The notes under the pieces: generated by a model | Seen by the model: the letters and a program-made list of their open reading frames with translations, nothing else | Told to the model about the DNA's origin: nothing | Databases searched by the model: none | Shown: positions 53,567 through 54,002 of the stretch, piece by piece | Numbering within the stretch: the stretch's first letter is position 1 | How the letters are laid out: every line of letters starts with the position of its first letter | Position numbers and translations under genes: made by a program | Origin: Actinomycetes bacterium | Lineage (GTDB): Bacteria > Actinomycetota > Acidimicrobiia > Acidimicrobiales > Acidimicrobiaceae | DNA: 54,002 nucleotides | Direction of reading: 5' to 3' | Assembly: GCA_021803345.1 (NCBI GenBank) | Contig: JAJZLS010000051.1 | Coordinates: forward strand, 1-54,002

Positions 53567-54002
53567 TCACGCCACTAGCCCTTCAGAGAGTTGACGCTTC
53601 GCTGGGCCGCTGTGCTCAGCCCTAACAGGCTTTTGCTGCAGTGTCCCTCTACGTCCTGTGACCCCCCAAAGGGGACCCAGTCCTGCGGCAAGAATATTCT
53701 GTGCTGCGTTGATATCTGCGTTGGCGCTATACCCACAGTTGATACAGATAAAGACCGCTTGACTCTTGCGGTTCTTCTTAGCTGCACGTTCGCACTGTGG
53801 ACAGGTTTGGGAAGTGAACTGTGGGTTTATTGGTACAACAAGTACAGAAGAACTGGCATTAACTGCTTTGTCCTCCAGTCTCTTTCTGAATAGTGCCCAG
53901 GCTTGGGATTGTATAGATCTATTAAGTCCTCTCTTCTGGGCTACGTTCTTGCCTGGTTTTTCCTTAGTTCCCTTAGCGGAACGGGACATGTTCTTGACCT
54001 TC
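53567..54002 (-). CDS. tnpB: TnpB (IS200/IS605 or IS607 OrfB), 3' part; 5' part lies beyond the window
   Basis: RNA-guided RuvC-type nuclease of transposons. About 144 codons are visible. NMSRSAKGTKEKPGKNVAQKRGLNRSI leads into the zinc finger TSQTCPQC...CINCGYSANADINAAQNIL, with RuvC-III aspartate in ADIN. The tail PVRAEHSGPAKRQLSEGLVA is variable. All four zinc cysteines are present and the frame is unbroken, so this copy may be recent. It cannot be judged whether the gene is complete or whether a tnpA is present. Confidence 0.9.
   Translation of the reverse strand, partial: KVKNMSRSAKGTKEKPGKNVAQKRGLNRSIQSQAWALFRKRLEDKAVNASSSVLVVPINPQFTSQTCPQCERAAKKNRKSQAVFICINCGYSANADINAAQNILAAGLGPLWGVTGRRGTLQQKPVRAEHSGPAKRQLSEGLVA

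Noticed and set aside
1-54002. tRNA genes, CRISPR arrays, prophage or plasmid origin
   Set aside because: None of the characteristic sequences were seen on either strand, though an unaided reading could miss a tRNA.

Overview
The window looks like a chromosomal segment of a moderately AT-rich actinobacterium (mid-40s % GC by eye). Supporting signs are the order rplS-trmD-rimM-KH-rpsP-ffh-ftsY-smc-mutM-rnc-acpP-plsX-rpmF-yceD-coaD-rsmD, a DUF2469 gene beside rplS, a PimB-like mannosyltransferase with an SRPBCC neighbour, a SepIVA-like coiled-coil protein, and many GTG/TTG starts. A low-GC member of Acidimicrobiia (Acidithrix-like) is my best guess, but this is inference from gene content and not a database match.

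Left part (1-9.3 kb): the 5' portion of a B12-dependent ribonucleotide reductase (nrdJ, minus strand) is preceded by two phased NrdR-box-like sites. A surface-glycan set follows (family 2 glycosyltransferase, YfhO-like membrane protein, GtrA flippase-like protein, sugar-nucleotide epimerase). Next come a decayed transposon tnpB 3' end and a divergent FGGY-kinase-like gene that has lost the catalytic aspartate.

Middle-left (9.3-25.9 kb): an ACT-domain protein, an AlaC-like aminotransferase, SRPBCC and PimB-like genes, a ferredoxin-reductase-like flavoprotein, and trpD. Then come two clear pseudogenes, an acyl-CoA dehydrogenase with one nonsense and one frameshift lesion, and a YraQ/ArsP-type permease with several lesions. 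A peroxide/iron module follows: Fur/PerR-type regulator, rubrerythrin, GlpC-like Fe-S protein and DUF3501. It is divergent from an intact FGGY (glycerol-kinase-like) kinase, purK and purE.

Middle-right (25.9-38.9 kb): a methyltransferase, an FMN reductase, an ECF sigma/anti-sigma-like pair with a Thr/Pro-rich tail encoded by tandem repeats, sbcD-sbcC, a second tnpB relic whose right-end hairpin holds the sbcD ribosome-binding site, the RNase P RNA gene (rnpB), a zinc-ribbon coiled-coil protein, a bifunctional penicillin-binding protein, a NifU-like protein and inorganic pyrophosphatase.

Right part (38.9-54 kb): one long minus-strand housekeeping array for translation, protein targeting, chromosome segregation, DNA repair, lipid synthesis and CoA synthesis. 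It ends in about 660 bp of unrecognised sequence and then the 3' part of a well-preserved IS200/IS605- or IS607-type tnpB with its right-end hairpin. TnpB-type relics and right-end-like hairpins recur through the window and are its most distinctive pattern.
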